Shown piece after piece: positions 53,457-64,000 of a stretch of 64,000 nucleotides of DNA (its first letter is position 1; every line of letters begins with the position of its first letter). Both the position numbers and the translations under genes were made by a program. The stretch covers positions 20,134,585 to 20,198,584 of the forward strand of contig NC_062977.1 of assembly GCF_023078275.1 (NCBI RefSeq), written 5' to 3'. Below the pieces are notes generated by a model that was not told the DNA's origin, searched no databases, and saw only the letters and a list, made by a program, of their open reading frames with translations. The DNA is from Leguminivora glycinivorella (lineage: Eukaryota; Arthropoda; Insecta; Lepidoptera; Tortricidae).

Positions 53457-54142
53457 CACAGTATAAAGCAGTAATAACTCTTCTAACAAACTTCACTCCG
53501 CGCGGTGTGTCGAAAACTACTCTCCATATGCACCGAATACATGCGAAACTGGTAAGTATTGGGCTGGACAGTCGGGGCCGCGTTCGCGCGCTGTGTTGAC
53601 GTGTTGAGTTCGGGAAAAAATGACGTCAGCACCGAAGACATATTTTCGTTACTGTAGTGTTTATGGGTGTATGGAGAACAGTTCTCAAAATGCGAAAATG
53701 TCAGAATGTTCTTTAGAATTCCTAGACACCCAGAAAAGTAAGTGGTTGTTATATTTTTGCAGTGTTAGGTACATTATTGCTTACGTAAATGGCGTAAAAG
53801 TGAGATTTAAAGCTAGAATGACACATTAAAATCAATAAGGATTTATCTGTAACGACATTTAGGTAGATGCTGCGATCTATCTAGCTCGAAAGTTTGGTAC
53901 CTACTTAAATATTGTGCAAACATCTATTCAAACATTTTATGTAAATACGATTTCGTCAGCAAACACGTACTTGAATCTTTATTAGATAAAAAGGTAGAAA
54001 GAGCGTTGGTACTAGCATAGCGCCATACACAGTTACTACGAGTAGGACAGTAGCACAGGTACAACCCTGCGTGACCTTGCGCAGTAGTAACGACCGCGTC
54101 GCCGCTGCCGGAGATTAACTACTGATTTATCCTTATACTGTG
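53457..54142 (+). mobile_element. THAP-exon DNA transposon, copy 2 (686 bp)
   Basis: Same inverse cacagtata termini as copy 1. Exact 7-bp duplication ccctaga at 53450-53456 and 54143-54149. The THAP start exon (from ATG 53620, with RYCSVYGCMENSS) has lost frame before its donor. About 240 bp shorter than copy 1. Confidence 0.85.
53620..53745 (+). pseudogene. Decayed THAP start exon
   Basis: MTSAPKTYFRYCSVYGCMEN matches copy 1 almost residue for residue. A length change then moves the frame, so the FFTIP block is not read and the donor gtaagt (about 53739) is met out of phase. Not functional. Confidence 0.7.
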
Positions 54143-54149
54143 CCCTAGA

Positions 54150-54788
54150 TGACGGGTATGTGAAGTCATCATGGAACTACATTTCCAGGGCAATATCATT
54201 ATGATTGAAGTGACAGCTAGTTGGTCATAAAAAATCATATCATTTTCATAAAATAAGAGAAAAAAAAGTGGTACTACGGTAATGCTAATGACTGAAGATC
54301 GATTAGAGTAGCTACATTGATCTTTTTCAGTACATAGTAAGGTATGTATTATGAGAGTGTTTAGTCAACCAATTGGAACCCTAGGCCACTGTAGAACTGT
54401 GTCATAGTGACGTTATTAATCAAAGTGTATGAGAGCTCTTACTGCTTGTCATTTTGACATGGTTGTAGAGTGGCCAATTGGTTGACTAATACAGGATGGT
54501 ATAGGTGAAAATTAGTAACACAAACAAAACAAACGCCTATTCGAACATGTCACTCACACATACAACAGGTGACTTACTTAAGTTTTTCACCTATATAAGG
54601 TTATTTCTCCTGATTTCCTTCCATCTATACATTTATTTTTTTACGTACATGTTCGTGATAACACAAGAAATACGAGAAAATAAACAAACGAGGAAACGTA
54701 ACACGCACTTCTGCAACACTATATATATAATTGTGTCCAATGTTTTTGCCATCGTTGTGCGCACTTTTTGCCTCATTATGAGCTGGGT
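54150..54788. other. No recognisable feature
   Basis: The inverse pair ggccaattggttgac / gtcaaccaattgg (about 54364 and 54472) may bound an unclassified small element. Confidence 0.35.
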
Positions 54789-54937
54789 GGCTAGCCGAAT
54801 GGCACAAACGCTCACGAAACGCTCACGAAACGAAGCGCTAGTAGATATCTATCTCTATCGCGCTTGCGTATTGGCGCGACAGAGCCAGCGGCGTATCGCT
54901 TTCGTTTGGCGTCGGAGAAATGCCATTCGGCTACGGG
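54789..54937 (+). mobile_element. Rep-I MITE, copy 8
   Basis: ggctagccgaatggcacaaa to aatgccattcggctacgg; has a short repeat cgctcacgaaacgctcacga. Confidence 0.85.
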
Positions 54938-54943
54938 GCCTGG

Positions 54944-55098
54944 TCCCGTAGCCAAATGGCATTTCTGCGACGCGAAACGCCACCGAAACGCCGCAGAAAT
55001 GTAGTTTGGCTCTGTCGCGCATATACGCAAGAGCAATATAGATAGATAGCTACGAAAGAGATATTATATCGTGAGCGTTTCATAAGCGTTATTCGGAA
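54944..55098 (-). mobile_element. Rep-I MITE, copy 9 (right end decayed)
   Basis: cccgtagccaaatggcattt, gccaccgaaacgccgcagaa and gtgagcgtttcataagcg; head-to-head with copy 8 across 'ggcctggt'. Confidence 0.8.
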
Positions 55099-55591
55099 AA
55101 CAACGTTCACAAATATTTTATTTAGTATAGGTACTATATAGATCCTTTTTACTGATTTTCGTTAACTTTAAGGGATGTTTATTTAGGTCAATTACAATAA
55201 ATTTCTCTAGAAAACTAATGTCATATCTTACGAGTTATTAAATAAGTAGTATATGTGGTAGATGTGTTCAGTGAATACATGTACCTAGAACTGTAACTGT
55301 AAATAGTGTAACTAATAATGGAAAAACGGATCGGTTACAATTGCGCCCAAGACGAGATTTGCCCCGCTGTACCTTACAGATTGTAACAAAAGAGGAAAGT
55401 AAGTAACAACACGGAAACTTGGGAACACTTATGTCCCCTGTTGAGATAGAAATTGCTCCTGATTCTGATTAGGAATGACTTCAAATTCACTAAAAATAAA
55501 TTGCCAACAAAAAAAGAAAAACGCTCACAAAACAAGTTTTTTTTTAAATTATGATTGAATTTTATTTTCTTATTTACATTAAATAATTAAA

Positions 55592-55815
55592 TAAATATTA
55601 TAGGACATTCTTACACAGATTGGCTGAGGCCCACGGTAAGCTCAAGAAGACTTGTGTTGTGGGTACTCAGACAACGATTATATACATATAATACTTATAT
55701 ACATAGAAAACATCCATGACTCAGGAACAAATATCTGTGCTCATCACATAAATAAATGCCCTTACCGGGATTCGAACCCGGGACCGCGGCGCAGCAGGCA
55801 GGGTCACTACCGGTC
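55592..55815 (-). mobile_element. tRNA-derived SINE (SINE-N), best copy
   Basis: Minus strand: ccggtagtgaccctgcctgc, B-box ggtcccgggttcgaatcccg, then atttgttcctgagtcatgg and gggcctcagccaatctgtgt, tail in AT-rich DNA. Polymerase III-type head. Confidence 0.8.
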
Positions 55816-56308
55816 GTCAAAATGATTGACATTAGACGTGAAAATCATATAAATATCAATGAACCGTTTACTCACTTCGAGCCGTCTGTCTGTCACAAGT
55901 CACGACCAAACGTTATCTCAGTGCAAAACTTCGGCTGAAGCCAAAATTTTACTGAAGTATTCATTGGCGAGACTATTTTCAGATGAATTGGTAAAAAATA
56001 CCTGCAGGCGAAATGGGATCAAAATGGATTAAGTATAATAAAGAGAATTACTGTAAAGGAAATAAAAATGACGCAGTATCTAAACTTTGGAACCTCAGAT
56101 TTGACAATTAAAAAGGTAATCACGTTCTATATCCCGGTCAATATAATTCTAATTAAAATTTGAGCTGAAATACTGAAAGTAACAAGTATTTCGAACTAGA
56201 CTTATTTTTTTCAAGTAATAATTTCCAATAAATAATTGCAAGGAGCATATTTTTAATATGTTCATTGCTCATGCGACCAGCCGGCGTATAGATATAGGCT
56301 ACTTGACC
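55816..56308. other. No recognisable feature
   Basis: Non-coding. Confidence 0.3.
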
Positions 56309-56784
56309 GTTTTTAGGGTTCCGTACCTCAAAAAGGAAAAACGGAACCCTTATAGGATCACTCGTGTGTCTGTCTGTCCGTTGTCACAGCCAATTTTCTC
56401 TGAAACTACCGAACCGATTAACTTGAAATTTGGCACACATATGTAAACCTGTGACCCAAAGACGAACATGTAATTTAAATTAAGAAAATTCAATTATAGG
56501 GGCCACTTATCCCCATAAGTAGGTAAAAGTGAAAATTAAACATCAAAGTTTCTAGAACTACATTGTGTTACATATCAAATAAAAGAGCTTTTGTATAAGT
56601 ATTTCAAAAATATATTTTTAATAATTTTTAGTAAAGTAATTTTCAAGTAATTAAAGAAAATAGGCAAAAAATTACCTTATCTCCAAAACTACTAAGCGAT
56701 AAATTTTCAAAAAAATACACACCCTTCTTGTAGTGTACGGAACCCTTGCAACACGAGTACAACTCGCACTTGGCCGTTTTTTTA
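56309..56784 (-). repeat. Dispersed repeat Rep-D, complete
   Basis: ttttagggttccgtacctca, ggaaaaacggaacccttata, ctgaaactaccgaaccgatt, gtgtacggaacccttgcaac and ctcgcacttggccgtttttt. Its two ends resemble those of Rep-C, so the families may be related. Confidence 0.8.
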
Positions 56785-57576
56785 AAGTCTGCCTTATATG
56801 ATTAAGTACTGTCCAATTAACCGAAATAAAATATTGTCATATTTTATTATGACCTAAAAACAGCAAAAATATTTTTAAAGAGTACTTTTACGTAATCAGG
56901 CGAACACAACCCAATCATATTCATCTATATATTATCTGTGCATTACGTCATTCTACTCGAAAACAACATTTTCTGACTTTTAAGTGTGAGGCATAAAGTT
57001 CATTATGTCAGTGATTGTTTAGACATGAAGTAAGTTCAGATTCGGTGACGTCACTACATCGCTGACAGCGTTTTCGGTGGCTAAAATAAAATAAAAATTA
57101 CACACAAATAAAATAAAAATTACAAGCTTTTCACTCTCGTACCGTACTATTAGGCCACTCAGCAATCTTCGTGGCCTGAACATGGTACTCTACTGAAAAG
57201 CTTTGTATTAAATATATCACGATTATATAAAATACTATTGCCTATAGATACGAATATAAATTGCGAGATAGGTACAATACATATCCGCCAATATCTCATA
57301 AAGATATGAAACAAGTAAAAGGAAGCTTTTGCAGCTTTATCCGTCGTTTGAAAACGTGGGAGACATAAAGAAACAGTGAATAAACCCACGCTGAAGGGCG
57401 TTTACGAGAAATATTTGTTCACGTAGGAAATATAACTTTATGATGTGGAAATTTGAGACAGCTGCGGTCTTACGTGCCTAGGCAATAAGAGGGGGGGGGG
57501 AGTCTCAATGGCTTTAGGTTGCTTTGTACGTTAGCACTTACTAACCCCTTTATCTAATTTCTTCTTAGGCTACGAC
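56785..57576. other. No gene; minor repeats
   Basis: A direct repeat of aaataaaataaaaattaca (57085, 57106) and a G11 run near 57491. The block gtgacgtcactacatcgctg, acagcgttttcggtggc (57040-57078) recurs inverted at 61960-62000. Confidence 0.4.
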
Positions 57577-57803
57577 CACAGAATATATAATAGTACAAGT
57601 ACAGAAGGCTCACTCCTTTGATGTTCACAAAATGCCGCCATTCTAAATTCTTACCTACATTAACAAACAGACCGCACGCGATCAGCCAACATTGAATTTT
57701 ATTGCGCCGCACGAAGGTCGTCGCCAATGAATGGGCCGCGAACTCGCGGCCGCTGACATGTACTTGTAGCGCGGCGATAGAATCGCGGAGTGAGCCGCCA
57801 CTG
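57577..57803 (+). mobile_element. Rep-F (hAT-like MITE), copy 3
   Basis: cacagaatatataatagtac to gagtgagccgccactg, flanked by ctacgacc (57570-57577) and ctacgact (57804-57811), 7 of 8 matching. Confidence 0.8.
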
Positions 57804-57811
57804 CTACGACT

Positions 57812-58396
57812 GTTACATTATACAATCATATAAACTTGTAGAAATGTTATATTTAGTTACATTATTATAATGCCAGCCAGTTACATTATTATAATTTAAT
57901 TATATTATTACTACTGCCTTTAGAATTTATCACTATGCTCAGAATTCAATTCTAGTTTCCTATACTCCATTCATGATTAAATTTACACCCTCGTCGTCAA
58001 TACGACGCCATTTTGATCCCTTGTAAAATAATCTACTATTTAGTGACAATTATAATTATGACGATATAATACGGGTCAGACAAAGCCCATACAAAAATAT
58101 AAAAAGCTAAAATGCGTATCCCTGTAATGTATGGGCCTTTTCGGCTTGAAACTAGATGGCGCTGTTTCGCAGCCTGGAAGTGACCAAAATCATATTTTCT
58201 CCAAATATTTTTGCGTGTTTTTATTCTTTGTAAGAACAAATGACATGCTTCTTTATTTTTATATCATGATATCACGTCATTGATACACATTTAAAATAAA
58301 TTGTAGGCAATGTATAGTTATGATAGTATTTAATAGGTGGCGCTAAAAATATTTAGGTACGATTGAGGACGATGAAGATTGTAAATCATGTTTGTA
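57812..58396. other. No recognisable feature
   Basis: Non-coding; a 'tagatggcgctgtttcg' motif at 58151 is seen in many insect repeats but not enough to class. Confidence 0.3.
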
Positions 58397-58531
58397 TATC
58401 CGTCTTTCACGGGAAAACGGAGCGACATATTGACGTGATTTTTTAAGTGGAGATAGTTGAAGGGATGGAAAGTGACAAAAGCTACATTTTGTCTCTTTCT
58501 TACGTGAGCGAAGCCGCGGGCAAAAGCTAGT
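58397..58531 (-). repeat. Dispersed repeat Rep-A, copy 4
   Basis: atccgtctttcacgggaaaa, ggagatagttgaagggatgg and tacgtgagcgaagccgcggg caaaagctagt. Confidence 0.8.
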
Positions 58532-58837
58532 CCTATATAAATAATCCTTGATTCGCTTATATTATATCAGTTCAATAAAGAAATGTTTCAAACTCTTAAG
58601 TAGGTATCAATCTATCATGCTTCACATATCAAGATATAACATTATTGCCAGTAAATATTTTTTATTCAAATGAACACCGACCAGCGAAGCAGAAAAAATG
58701 TATTAAAGAAAATTTGAACAAGGCCAAAGACTAAACTTTCGCTCAATTGAAAATAAATGGCGGGTAAAATATAGCACACTTTGTGCCTATTAAGATTATT
58801 CTAACAAAAAGGGTTCCGTATAAAATAAATTTTGAAA
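58532..58837. other. No recognisable feature
   Basis: Non-coding. Confidence 0.3.
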
Positions 58838-59287
58838 TAGTTATTTGTTATACAAGGGTGCAAAGTTGTATTTTAACTCCGAGTGTGGAATTGAAAGACG
58901 AGCAAGTGAAAGGATTATATAGTAGAACTAGAACCACAAGCGAAGCGAGTCTTTCGAGAATAGAATCTTGAACTTGGCGAGTTTTTCAACACACGAGAAG
59001 TAAAATACTTGCACACAAATATTTGCACCCGTGTGTAACACAAAATTTCTCTCCTCACTATATAGTGAGGAAAGTACCTACAACGCAAACGTTTATCACT
59101 GCTTCCAGTAGTTCCACAGATGGCATCTTCATGACTAGATTCACCCACTCTTATCAATTATGAAGCAGAAAACTTGACTATATTCAAGGTCAAATTACTT
59201 TATCCACTGGTGGATAAAGTGCGTTTTTACCCGCTGGCATTAAAGGATAAACACGTGTTTCCGAGCTAGTGAGGGGAAAATAATATT
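58838..59287 (-). mobile_element. Rep-O MITE, copy 3, longest
   Basis: gttatttgttatacaagggt, ccgagtgtggaattgaaaga, ctcactatatagtgaggaaa, ttatccactggtggataaag and gtgtttccgagctagtgagg; spans both halves seen separately at 28781 and 35948. Confidence 0.75.
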
Positions 59288-59400
59288 TCTCGACCGGTCT
59301 GGTGGCAATGACACTGCCTGCTAAGCCGATGGGCATTTTTTTTATACTACGTCGGTGGCAAACAAGCATACGGATTTATTTGTGAGATGAGAACAGATGT
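59288..59400 (+). repeat. SINE-like fragment
   Basis: tcgaccggtctggtggcaat, gacactgcctgctaagccga and tactacgtcggtggcaaaca; the latter block also at 2215. Confidence 0.45.
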
Positions 59401-59415
59401 TTTTTTCTCATAATA

Positions 59416-60046
59416 TACAGGGTGCCCGGTAATTAATGGACAACCTTTTATCCACCAAGAGGGCACCTTATAAGTACTGGTCCAGAAAATCGACTTTAAG
59501 GTTTAGTAAAAGTCGCCTGGTTTTCGAGATTTTCACACTTTTTGAAATTTTAGGTAGTATTAAAATTTTGCCTCGCCTTTTTGCCTTTGCTTTTGCGTCG
59601 CCTGTGTGGTGACGGGTTAAGAATTTCACCACCCCCTTTCTTCCCGTGGGTGTCGTAGAAGGCGACTGTGGGATATGGGTTAAATTGTGGCGTAGGCGAG
59701 AGGCTGGCAACCTGTCACTGCAATGTCACAGTTTCATTTTTCTTTCAACCCCTTACTTGCCAAGAGTGGCACTGAAGCTTTAGTAGTTTCATGTGCTCTG
59801 CCTACCCCTTTATGGGATACAGGCGTGATTGTATGTATGTATGTTAAAATTTTAAAAAGTGTGAAAATCTCGAAAACCAGGCGACAGGCCTTCTAACCAC
59901 ATTTTAATACTACCTAAAATTTTAAAAAGTGTAAAAATCTCGAAAACCAGGCGACTTTTACTAAACCTTAAACTCGATTTTCTGGACCAGTACAAGGTGC
60001 CCTCTTGGTGGTTAAAAGGTTGTCCATTAATTACCGGGCACCCGGT
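59416..60046. mobile_element. Mariner-like fold-back MITE carrying a Rep-E copy
   Basis: Arms: 59416-59572 (cagggtgcccggtaattaat ... ggtagtattaaaatttt) and 59850-60046 (... attaattaccgggcacccgg ta). TA at both ends. The right arm carries an extra tandem copy of its inner 70 bases. The spacer holds Rep-E at 59602-59846 (gtggtgacgggttaagaatt ... tatgggatacaggcgtgatt). Confidence 0.8.
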
Positions 60047-60590
60047 ATATCGTCTGATTTCTATATGAGTGAAAAAAAAACTATTTGTTATTACAACTTA
60101 TCTGTTTTTTAACCTTAAGCAGTAACATTTTAACAACGCGTTGTCATGGTTACAGAGCAAAACAATGCTTTTTCAATTTTTTCGTTAGTGCATGCGAAGC
60201 CGGGGGGGCTTTTTATTATGTAGGGTTTTTAAAGATCTATGCACTACCCTGTAAATGACTAATAACTGTTCGGGAGTAAAAAAGGTTTGTAAGACTTACC
60301 TTATTACTTTAACGGGCCTATGATAAAACTCTTTATCTTAGAAAATTAGATGCCCGGCTGGAAAGTTAAATGTTTATTTTAGATATTCTAAGGATGCCTA
60401 ATTTACGAAAGTTCCTAACGAAGTAAAGAGTGAGAATAGCCTTTGTTTTAATTAGTCAGCATTAAAAAAATCCTCTTAAAACTGTATTTAGAGAGAAAAA
60501 ACCTTCAGACACATTTAGAGGAACTCCTTGTGGCGATCGATTAAAAAAATTAACAACCCTTTTCTTATATTGGGTGCGGCAAAAGGCATA
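60047..60590. other. No recognisable feature
   Basis: AT-rich, non-coding. Confidence 0.3.
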
Positions 60591-60722
60591 TAAGGTACAG
60601 CGGGCCAATTTCGACTGTGGGGCCCATGCAACTAATCCATTTTTTTCCATGTTTTACAATGTTTGCATTATTATTTAGTGTCCACTGGTTACACGTGGAA
60701 CTCAACTTAATAGTGTAATAAT
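60591..60722 (+). repeat. Rep-AB, copy 3 (right end missing)
   Basis: taaggtacagcgggccaatt, ccatttttttccatgtttta and cgtggaactcaacttaatag; related in inverse to the interior of 48198-48399. Confidence 0.65.
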
Positions 60723-60731
60723 GGAAATAAC

Positions 60732-60792
60732 CTAACGACAAAATTAAAATTTTGAAAAAACCCGACCGCGACATAGGAGAACGATTCTCACA
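60732..60792 (+). repeat. Rep-B fragment, copy 8
   Basis: aaattttgaaaaaacccgac, cgcgacataggaga, ended by the left terminus of the next element. Confidence 0.7.
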
Positions 60793-61189
60793 CCCACGCG
60801 GCTGTCCAAAATCAAAACCTAGCAAGGGACATTTTTTGTCAAAATACGTTTTTTTAATCAATCAGCCTCAAATTTTGAGCTGCGTCTAATGCAAAAACAC
60901 CTGTATTTCTATCTCAATTAGAATCAAAGTTACGGAACCCTCTAAACCTAGCAAGTGCATATCTTACATGCAAATATCAAAATCAAAATCCTAGTAAGTA
61001 ACATTTTCAAGTCCAAAAACCTAGTAAGTGCATGCTATACTAGGTTTCTGAGTTTGTAAACGGAACATACTAGGTTTTTGAATATGGAATTGTCCCATAC
61101 TAGGTTTTAAATTTAAAAAATTGCCGAAGGGTTGAACAAGGAATTCAAATATAACAATAAATAAAACATAGCAAGTCAGTAATGAGTGA

Positions 61190-61335
61190 AGTTTGAATTC
61201 AAACGGTCGCCGTTCCCGCGCCCCCGCCCGCGTTTGTTCCGTTCGGGATCCGAATTTAGGGAACGAGTTTCAACCTGAAGTTTCTAGTTTGTCGTACTTT
61301 GCGCTGCTGCGCGGACGCATGATGAATAAAAGTGA
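61190..61335 (+). promoter_or_regulatory. CpG/GC-rich pocket, possible promoter or first exon
   Basis: aacggtcgccgttcccgcgc, ccccgcccgcgtttgttccg and cgctgctgcgcggacgcatg stand out against AT-rich DNA on both sides; ccccgccc is a GC-box-like motif. No clear splice donor or frame follows. Inside the 2.2-kb element. Confidence 0.3.
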
Positions 61336-62369
61336 TCGATGGAGACGAATTTTAGCAGCTGCTTTTAGATAGTCATTCTCATTATGTTCGTTGTTTTAGC
61401 CCGTGATATTATACTTATTTAATATTGTGTGTGGCGAAGTGTTTGTGGTGCTGAATTGTGGTTTTTTATTTGTGATGTTTTAATGGGGCTTGGATCGAGG
61501 TATTAACATTCGGAATGCTTTTTAACATTATTTTTGCGATCTATTTTACGTAGGTACCTACTTAACCTACTTATATATATTTGACGATGGGAGCAACTTA
61601 AAATAGTTCTAACAATTATGCCTTTCCAATCTACCTAAAGGAATAACTGCCAGTAGTACCTAGTGCTTGTTGATGTGCAGTATATGGCGTGTGTTACATA
61701 TGAAACTATCGTGTTAAAAAAAGGACACTCTAGTTGCAAAATTAGTGCCTTTAATGCCAGAAACAAGGCGTGATTTTTGGAGTCGATTGCCAATTAATGA
61801 CCTTTCGGATGATCTTTAAACTGGAGGCGAATAGGCTACTAGACTCATATCTAATTTGGCGCAATAAATAATTGTCTTCTGTAATATTTTGGGTACCCAT
61901 TAAATGTGTACGATGTCTACGTATTTTTAATTCAAAAATGTGAATAAATTTTTTTTGGCCACCGAAAACTCTGTCGGCCGTGTAGTGACATAGAATTCAT
62001 GTCAAATCAATCGCTGACATTACATAATACCTTTGTCAGAAAGTGTTGTTTTCGCACTGAATTACTTCATTCACAGAAAATTTATAGATGACATGGCTGA
62101 TGTTGTTTTTGCCTGAAATATTACGTAAACGTATTTTTTTTAAATATTTTTTTGCGGTTTATAAGCCATAATAAAATATAGTGATATTTTTTTTCGTTAA
62201 TTGGATAGTAAGTAATGCTATAAGACAAACTATAAAAAGGGTCAAGTACCTATTGTTTACCCGATGACTGATTTTTGTTTTATGCATAAAATTTAATTAA
62301 TTGTCTAATAATGTTGCCTTTTGTTATTATGATCCCATCAAACAAATATTATAATGTGATCAGACACGA

Positions 62370-62592
62370 AACGACATTTTGATATTTGCTAGTCCCTTTT
62401 CGGTGAAGGAAAAAACGTGAGGAAACCGGACTAAGTCCAATAAGGCCTACTTACCCTTCGGGTTGGAAGGTAAGATGGCAGCCGCATTTGTAAAAACTAG
62501 TTCCTACGCCAAATCTTGCGATTAGTTGTCAAAGTGGACCCCAGGCTCTCATGAGCCGTGGCAAATGCCGTGGCAAATGCCGGGATAATGCG
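62370..62592 (+). repeat. tRNA-derived SINE (SINE-S), headless copy
   Basis: 'tttgatatttgctagtccct', tttcggtgaaggaaaaaacg, tacttacccttcgggttgga, gtcaaagtggaccccaggct and cgtggcaaatgccgtggcaa (a short internal duplication). Confidence 0.8.
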
Positions 62593-62998
62593 AAAATTAA
62601 CCATTTAAAATACTTAGTAAGACCACTTGCTAGCTTTTTGTTTTGTAATTGACGAAACAATACTATTATTTTTTTGTAATTAATTGTTAGTAAGGCACAT
62701 AAAAGTTCTAAATAGACACATACATTAAATTTAGTTTCAACAGTTTGTCTTGTAAAGCAAGTTATACTTCTTTATATAAAACCAAGTCTTGTGAGAAAAA
62801 GGTCTTTGGTACTAATTTTTTTTAACAAAATCTTTGTTTGCCTCTCCTGTAAAATTTCGGTAAATGCACTTGCTAGGCGTCACCACTCGGGCTACACCAG
62901 TCACATAAATGGATATTATAGTAGATACGGGTGAATTTTCAAAAGCAAGTTATTCTCGTTTTGATTTTGGACAGCCGGCATTGAAGTGTATAATTTGA

Positions 62999-63600
62999 AC
63001 CCACGGCCTGTCTTGCACCAAGAGTGCCGGCCGCACGGCACGCCACGCAAACCTTAACGACATACTGCGTCGAGCCCTGGACTCCGCCGGTGCGCCGTCC
63101 GTTCTAGAACCTACGGGTCTAGCGCGTGACGACGGAAAGAGACCAGACGGCATGACGCTGGTTCCTTGGAAGCTGGGTCGACCCCTCGTCTGGGATGCCA
63201 CGTGCGTGGACACCGTCGCACCGTCCCATCTTCCAGGGACCTCGGTTAGGGCTGGCGCTGCTGCTGATGCGGCCGAGCATCTTAAGCGGCGTAAATATGC
63301 AGCCATCGACGCCGGCTACATGTTTGAACCCTTTGGCGTAGAGACGCTTGGGCCGTGGGGTCAGGGCGCACACGGCATTTTTAAGGAGCTGGCTAAACAT
63401 CTTATAGACACGTCGGGTGACCGGAAGGCTGGGGATTACCTGGCCCAGCGCATCGGCATTGCCGTTCAGCGCGGCAATGCTGCCAGCCTTCTGGGCACCC
63501 TACCGGTCGGCTCAGATTTAGAAACATTTTTTTATTTTTAGGGTTTTATTTTATAGGTAGTTTTAGTTTAGTTATAGTTTTATTTATAAGTTCATAGTTA
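62999..63600 (+). pseudogene. LINE C-terminal copy (zinc finger/REL-like region), 5'-truncated
   Basis: From 63002 the frame reads HGLSCTKSAGRTARHANLND, then RDDGKRPDGMTLVPW, GRPLVWDATCVDT and AASLLGTLPVGSDL, ending TAG at 63539-63541. It is the same protein end as 14257-14960, here without frameshift but starting in the middle of the zinc finger; a stop lies just upstream, so the copy is truncated. The GC content is much higher than the surroundings, and it differs from the 14.2-kb copy at many residues, so they are separate old insertions. An AT-rich 3' UTR follows to about 63600. Confidence 0.75.
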
Positions 63601-64000
63601 AGTTTTTTTTATTTTTAATATGACTATCTATTTATACAAATTAATGTAATTATTCTCAATGATTAAAAATATGATATACGTATACCGTTAAGGTTTGAGG
63701 AGTTTCCTCAATTCCTTATGAATCCGATTATAAGAAATCGAAGCTTGACAAAATTTTACTTGAAAAGTCAATATTCTTAACAAACATAACTAAATAAATG
63801 TCACTGTTCTATTGTGTTGTAACTATAAGTTTCTAAATACGTAGTGAAAGCGAGCGGTATAATATGTGTATAAGACATTAGGTACCTACTCCAATTACAA
63901 CGAAAGTAAAATTATACCCTCTCGGATAACAACAAAGCGAAAGACGGAAATGTGTTAGAAATACACATTTTCTGCCAAATTACAGGGCACGGCACTTCGT
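63601..64000. other. No recognisable feature
   Basis: AT-rich to the window edge, non-coding. Confidence 0.35.

Larger units (their letters stand above)
53299..55376. mobile_element. Rep-AB copy 2, termini 2.1 kb apart with later insertions between
   Basis: taaggtacagcggggcaaat plus ctc at 53299 and gagatttgccccgctgtacc plus tta ending 55376 are inverse over 23 bp. Between them lie a SINE-N fragment, the THAP element and two Rep-I MITEs. Confidence 0.6.
60799..62977. mobile_element. 2.2-kb DNA element with iterated cctagcaag motifs
   Basis: Ends cggctgtccaaaatcaaaac (60799) and gttttgattttggacagccg (ending 62977) are exact inverses. Near the left end the motif aaacctag(c/t)aag, or its inverse actaggttt, occurs at about 60818, 60945, 60987, 61018, 61040, 61069 and 61099; near the right end gcacttgctagg at 62868. 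Such iterons look like transposase-binding sites. No transposase frame. A SINE-S copy lies inside. Confidence 0.65.

Overview
This window looks like intergenic or intronic DNA from a moth or butterfly (Lepidoptera). It is AT-rich, has almost no host coding sequence, and is packed with insect mobile-element remains. These include a BEL/Pao retrotransposon end, several 5'-truncated RTE-type LINE tails, a zinc-finger/endonuclease-bearing LINE, a PIF/Harbinger DNA transposon, tRNA-derived SINEs and about twenty families of short non-autonomous DNA elements (MITEs). The assignment to Lepidoptera rests on my recognition of several of these dispersed repeats as typical of that order; I could not run a search. 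There are no prokaryotic operons, ribosome binding sites or CRISPR arrays. Repeat families are named Rep-A, Rep-B and so on, as private labels, so copies within the window can be compared.

Layout. 1-1351: 3' end of a BEL/Pao element (integrase plus LTR). 1352-4550: SINE, RTE and LINE fragments and fold-backs. 4559-4638: the only good candidate for a host exon (minus strand, signal-peptide start exon). 4769-5958: a Rep-C element carrying a second Rep-C inserted in itself. 6408-8927: PIF/Harbinger element with a spliced, apparently intact DDE transposase and an antisense MADF/BESS partner gene, cut off at its right end. 9-22 kb: MITEs, a 711-bp ATG/CAT microsatellite that is the tail of a LINE copy, a LINE pseudogene (14.2-15.5 kb) and SINEs. 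22581-25709: a 3.1-kb fold-back element flanked by an exact 8-bp duplication, with about 1-kb inverted arms and a triplicated hairpin at its centre. 26-37 kb: dense MITEs and SINEs and two clean RTE insertions with 14-15 bp target duplications. 37350-38287 and 53450-54149: two oppositely oriented copies of an element with a THAP zinc-finger exon and exact 7-bp target duplications, a P-superfamily-like signature. 39-53 kb: SINEs, nested MITEs, perfect hairpins. 53-64 kb: a 2-kb split MITE, a 2.2-kb element with iterated subterminal motifs, and a second LINE copy (62999-63600).

Functionally there is no pathway here. The intact-looking genes belong to one transposon: the Harbinger transposase and its MADF DNA-binding partner, which in this superfamily act together. 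Everything else is decayed or non-autonomous. The biology worth following is structural: nested insertions, preserved empty sites, long inverted repeats able to form hairpin RNA or cruciforms, and a non-autonomous THAP element family.
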